Below are positions 61,026 through 64,000 of a stretch of DNA of 64,000 bases, piece by piece. Source of the DNA: Flavobacteriaceae bacterium PS02338 (GTDB taxonomy: Bacteria > Bacteroidota > Bacteroidia > Sphingobacteriales > Sphingobacteriaceae); contig JASCOD010000012.1 of assembly GCA_029959615.1 (NCBI GenBank), positions 62,001 to 126,000 of the forward strand. Reading direction: 5' to 3'. The notes below the pieces were generated by a model that ran no database searches, was not told where the DNA came from, and was given only the letters and a program-made list of their open reading frames with translations. The stretch's first letter is position 1, and each line of letters begins with the position of its first letter. The position numbers were made by a program, and so were the translations under genes.

Positions 61026-61508
61026 ATGAAAACTTTTTTTAAGATTTGTGTGCTAGTGCTTTTAGTGAGTTTTACAACTCAGGCAAGTGCGCAAACTTCA
61101 AAATATAAATGTATGCTTCAAATGAATGCATATACCGGTGAGGCGGCCTATGTGGTAGTTTCTTTGATTAGCCCAAAAGGTGATTACGAGAAAACATTGT
61201 ACATGATGGGGAAGGACAAGAAGTGGTATAACGGTTTCAAAGAGTGGTTTAAGTTTTTTAGCAAAACTCAAAAGTTAGATGCCAAAACTGGTGCATCCAT
61301 TGGTGGCGGCGATAGAACTTTGGTTAACTTAGATATAGAGGATTCTCTTTTAGATAAAGGTTATAAACTGCGTTTTGAAAGTTCCGTAGAGGCTCAGAAA
61401 TACCATGTAGCAGATGTAGAAATTCCATTAACGGCAGAAGCATTAGCTGGTAAATCCGATGGAAAAGGATATATCAAATATATTAGATTTAGTAAAGTAC
61501 AACCATAA
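61026..61508 (+). CDS. DUF2271-type exported protein
   Basis: A 160-aa protein with a signal peptide (SFTTQASAQ). The remaining single domain (TGEAAYVVVSLISPKGDYEKTLYMMG, KWYNGFKEWFKFF, TGASIGGGDRTLVNL) fits DUF2271, a small periplasmic family that occurs beside PepSY-TM reductases and flavin-transfer proteins. It starts the pair with the reductase fusion (start 7 bp past its stop). Confidence 0.75.
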   Translation: MKTFFKICVLVLLVSFTTQASAQTSKYKCMLQMNAYTGEAAYVVVSLISPKGDYEKTLYMMGKDKKWYNGFKEWFKFFSKTQKLDAKTGASIGGGDRTLVNLDIEDSLLDKGYKLRFESSVEAQKYHVADVEIPLTAEALAGKSDGKGYIKYIRFSKVQP

Positions 61509-61515
61509 ATTAAGA

Positions 61516-63711
61516 ATGACCTTATCCATTTGGCGTTACGCCCATTTGGCATTAGCATTAATTTCATCGCTTTTTCTAGTTATGGCATCGGTTACCGGTG
61601 CCATACTTGCTATAGATGCTATCCAAGAGAAAATGCCTCCTTATCGTGTCGCTAATTTCGACGAAATTACGCTAGCGCAAGCTATTCCTGTGTTAAAAGG
61701 TAAGTTTTCTGAAATAAGTGAGATAGATGTAGATCATAACGGCTTCGTTTTGCTAAAAGGTTTTGATGAAGATGGAAATGATGTTGATGCTTATGTAGAT
61801 CCAAATAATGGAAAAGTTTTAGGTAAGCAGATAGAAAAAAGTGCCTTTGTAGAGTGGAACATCGCATTGCATCGCTCACTGTTTTTAAAGGAGACAGGAA
61901 GACTCATCATGGGCGTGGTTTCGTTCTTGTTACTACTGATCGCCATATCTGGAATGGCTTTGGTTATTCAGCGACAACGGAGTTTAGCCAAGTTTTTTAC
62001 TAAAGTTATCAGAGAGTATTTTGCGCAATATTATCATGTAATTACAGGCCGAATAATTCTGATACCTGTTTTGATCATTGCACTTACGGGTACTTATCTT
62101 TCTATGGCTAGGTTTCAGCTTTTTCCCGAACATCAAATTGAGCATAAGGAAATCGTAGCTTCAGACGAAGTGCCTGAACAAAATAAAATTGCCGATTTTA
62201 CTCTTTTTAAAAGCATTAAATTGGCTGATGTTAAAAAGATAGCATTCCCTTTTGCTGAAGATCCAGAGGAATATTACAACTTAAAACTGAACAACCGAGA
62301 GTTGATCGTTAATCAGTTTAATGGCGAGCTGCTAAGTGAAGTTAAATATTCTAAAACTTTACTGTTGGAAAACTTGAGTTTAGACCTACACACAGGTAGA
62401 ACCAACATTATTTGGGCGGTTGTTTTAGGTATTGCGTGTTTAAATATTTTGTTCTTTATCTATTCTGGATTTGCCATAACGCTCAAGCGAAGAGCTACTA
62501 AGATCAAGAATAAGCATCAAACTAAAGACGCAGAATTTATCTTACTAGTAGGGACTGAAAATGGTAGTACGCTTCGCTTTGCTAATGCGATACACGAACA
62601 ATTAAATGCACAAGGTAAAGTTTCTTATTTAGCGCAGCTTAATCAATACAACGTTTTTCCAAAAGCTAAACATTTAATTGTTTTTACCTCAACTTACGGT
62701 TTGGGAGATCCGCCTTCTAACGGAAATAGGTTTTTGCAATTAATCGATAAGTTTCCGCAAAAGGACCAAATCAATTTTTCTGTTGTTGGTTTCGGATCGC
62801 ATGCCTATCCAGATTTTTGTGAATTTGCTAAACAAGTTGACGCGAAATTGGCAGAACAAAACTGGGCAAAACGATTTACAACGCTACATACCGTCGATGA
62901 TAAATCTGCTCCGCAATTTGTAGCTTGGGTAAAAAATTGGAGCGAGAAAGCCGAAGTAGAATTAGCTACTACACCTGCGCTATACGCTAAAAAACCTAAA
63001 GGCTTACAAAAGATGATGGTGTTGGATAGGACAGAGGTTCATGAAGACGAACAGACATTTTTATTAACCATCCGTACACCAGCTAGAACTAAATTTACTT
63101 CGGGAGATCTACTGGCCATTTATCCAGCGGATGATAACAGAGAACGTTTGTATTCTGTAGCAAAGTGTAATGGAAACGTACAATTGGTCATCAAACTTCA
63201 TCAGCCAGGTTTGGGCTCTGAGTATTTGAATAACCTAAAAATTGGTGATGTTTTTAAAGCTAGAATGGTTGCTAATGCTTCATTTCATCAGCCTAAAAAT
63301 AAAGCTGTTGTAATGATTGGAAATGGTACCGGAATAGCTCCGTTTTTGGGAATGATTGCACAGGGTGCTAAAAACTCTGATCGTCGTTTGTATATCGGTT
63401 TCCGTAAAGAAACGGATGTGATTAAGCAACATCAGCTATTTCTAGACCAGCAAATACAAAATCATAAATTGCAAAGCTACCAAATTGCTTTCTCTCGCGA
63501 ACAGAACCATTGCTATGTAATGGATTTAATTCGGAATGATGCCCAACAGTTAGCACAATTGTTAAAAGAAGGAGCTATGGTTATGATTTGTGGTTCGCTA
63601 TTGATGCAGCAAGATGTAGAAAAAGTATTGAATGAAATTTGTTTAGAAATAAATGGCAAAGCACTTTCGTTTTACACAGAAAAAGGTCAGTTGTTGACCG
63701 ATTGTTATTAA
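61516..63711 (+). CDS. PepSY-TM / flavodoxin / FAD-NAD(P)H reductase fusion
   Basis: About 731 aa from ATG 61516 (MTLSIWRYAHLALALISSLF); the longer frame overlaps the DUF2271 gene. It has three parts: a PepSY-associated TM module with several helices (1-330); a flavodoxin-like domain (about 335-475, FILLVGTENGSTLRFANAI, TSTYGLGDPPSNG); and a sulfite-reductase-type flavoprotein end with FAD motif RLYSVAK (about 545) and NAD(P)H-binding GNGTGIAPFLGM (about 603). It should carry electrons from cytoplasmic NAD(P)H across the membrane to a periplasmic acceptor, such as a flavinylated protein or ferric iron. The acceptor is unknown. Confidence 0.85.
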   Translation: MTLSIWRYAHLALALISSLFLVMASVTGAILAIDAIQEKMPPYRVANFDEITLAQAIPVLKGKFSEISEIDVDHNGFVLLKGFDEDGNDVDAYVDPNNGKVLGKQIEKSAFVEWNIALHRSLFLKETGRLIMGVVSFLLLLIAISGMALVIQRQRSLAKFFTKVIREYFAQYYHVITGRIILIPVLIIALTGTYLSMARFQLFPEHQIEHKEIVASDEVPEQNKIADFTLFKSIKLADVKKIAFPFAEDPEEYYNLKLNNRELIVNQFNGELLSEVKYSKTLLLENLSLDLHTGRTNIIWAVVLGIACLNILFFIYSGFAITLKRRATKIKNKHQTKDAEFILLVGTENGSTLRFANAIHEQLNAQGKVSYLAQLNQYNVFPKAKHLIVFTSTYGLGDPPSNGNRFLQLIDKFPQKDQINFSVVGFGSHAYPDFCEFAKQVDAKLAEQNWAKRFTTLHTVDDKSAPQFVAWVKNWSEKAEVELATTPALYAKKPKGLQKMMVLDRTEVHEDEQTFLLTIRTPARTKFTSGDLLAIYPADDNRERLYSVAKCNGNVQLVIKLHQPGLGSEYLNNLKIGDVFKARMVANASFHQPKNKAVVMIGNGTGIAPFLGMIAQGAKNSDRRLYIGFRKETDVIKQHQLFLDQQIQNHKLQSYQIAFSREQNHCYVMDLIRNDAQQLAQLLKEGAMVMICGSLLMQQDVEKVLNEICLEINGKALSFYTEKGQLLTDCY

Positions 63712-63743
63712 TAAAATTTACCCTCTCTCCCGATAAATAGGAA

Positions 63744-63819
63744 TCTCTCCCAAAGGGAGAGAAAAACTAGAGACCTAATGAACTTTGCTATTCTCTCCTT
63801 TTGGGAGAACCGGAGAGAA
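63744..63819. repeat. Intergenic inverted-repeat element
   Basis: TCTCTCCC AAA GGGAGAGA (63744-63762) and TTCTCTCC ... GGAGAGAA (63791-63818) are two hairpins of shared CTCTCC/GGAGAG core. Related CTCTCTCC and CAGAGAGGGAGA words lie at both edges (63723, 63874). Such CTCTCC elements are common between genes in this family (from memory). Confidence 0.55.
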
Positions 63820-63906
63820 ACGTAGCTCATTGATACGGAAAAACAATGGACACTTATCAATAGATGCCCGCAGGGCAGAGAGGGAGATCTATAAAAAAAA
63901 TAGAAG

Positions 63907-64000
63907 ATGAAATCGATTTTTATACATTGCCAAGTTGCGCTGATCCTTCTGATTTTATTCACATCTAAATTAAACGCCCAGGTACAACGACAACGCCCAG
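63907..64000 (+). CDS. Start of an exported protein (cut by window edge)
   Basis: ATG 63907 opens a frame to the window end: MKSIFIHCQVALILLILF, then SKLNAQ, a good signal peptide. Only 31 residues are visible. In comparable clusters the next gene can be a flavin-transferase (ApbE) or another periplasmic partner of the reductase. Nothing here allows a choice. Confidence 0.6.
   Translation, partial: MKSIFIHCQVALILLILFTSKLNAQVQRQRP

Noticed and set aside
61459..61515. N-terminal extension of the reductase fusion
   Set aside because: It overlaps the DUF2271 gene. ATG 61516 starts at the first TM helix.
63708..63962. 84-aa minus-strand frame at the right edge
   Set aside because: It is built from the CTCTCC repeat element and overlaps the signal peptide gene at 63907.

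Overview
The window looks like a chromosome segment of a Bacteroidota bacterium of the Sphingobacteriaceae type (Pedobacter-like). The signs are SusC/SusD pairs, ECF sigma/FecR/TonB-receptor sets, type IX secretion (T9SS) sorting tails, LytTR two-component proteins, low GC, and promoters of the Bacteroidota kind (TTTG, about 19 nt, TAnnTTTG). The genus is an inference.

Region 1 (1 to about 5590) is the right end of an integrative element inserted in the 3' end of a tRNA-Glu gene. It carries a divergent, truncated sigma-70-like gene, a four-gene CBASS-type anti-phage operon (2TM-NUDIX effector, CD-NTase, E2-like conjugating enzyme, unknown 110-aa protein), and a recombination cassette (catalytic-domain-only serine recombinase, 54-aa protein, large serine integrase). 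The integrase reading frame runs through the tRNA terminator and into the tRNA. The other end of the element lies outside the window.

Region 2 (5795-12600) holds a LytTR response regulator overlapping its beta-propeller sensor kinase, a divergent T9SS cargo protein, and an AraC / siderophore-interacting flavoprotein / 70-aa protein operon.

Region 3 (12640-38011) is a glucurono(arabino)xylan utilisation locus. It has two divergent LacI regulators, two GH10 xylanases (one with an inserted carbohydrate-binding region), a GH115 alpha-glucuronidase, two GH43 enzymes, a GH35-like enzyme, an SGNH acetylesterase, a T9SS glycan-binding protein, SusC, SusD, a surface glycan-binding lipoprotein, and a mannonate-type SDR that would process the released glucuronate. 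Five copies of a 14-bp palindrome (TGCAACCGATTGCA and close variants) sit in its promoter regions and are probably the LacI operators. Two gene-poor gaps inside the locus hold a RelE-type toxin-antitoxin pair, twin-hairpin REP-like repeats, and a degenerate tandem array with a period of about 21.4 bp.

Region 4 (38159-54239) contains two consecutive ECF sigma/FecR/TonB-receptor systems. The first is followed by two lipoproteins of unknown function and the second by a purple-acid-phosphatase-like enzyme. A hybrid histidine kinase closes the region. Region 5 (54459-64000) carries unknown proteins, a PlsC-type acyltransferase, a YheT-like hydrolase, tRNA-His, and the start of a periplasmic redox cluster (ankyrin protein, DUF2271 protein, PepSY/flavodoxin/reductase fusion, then a truncated secreted protein).
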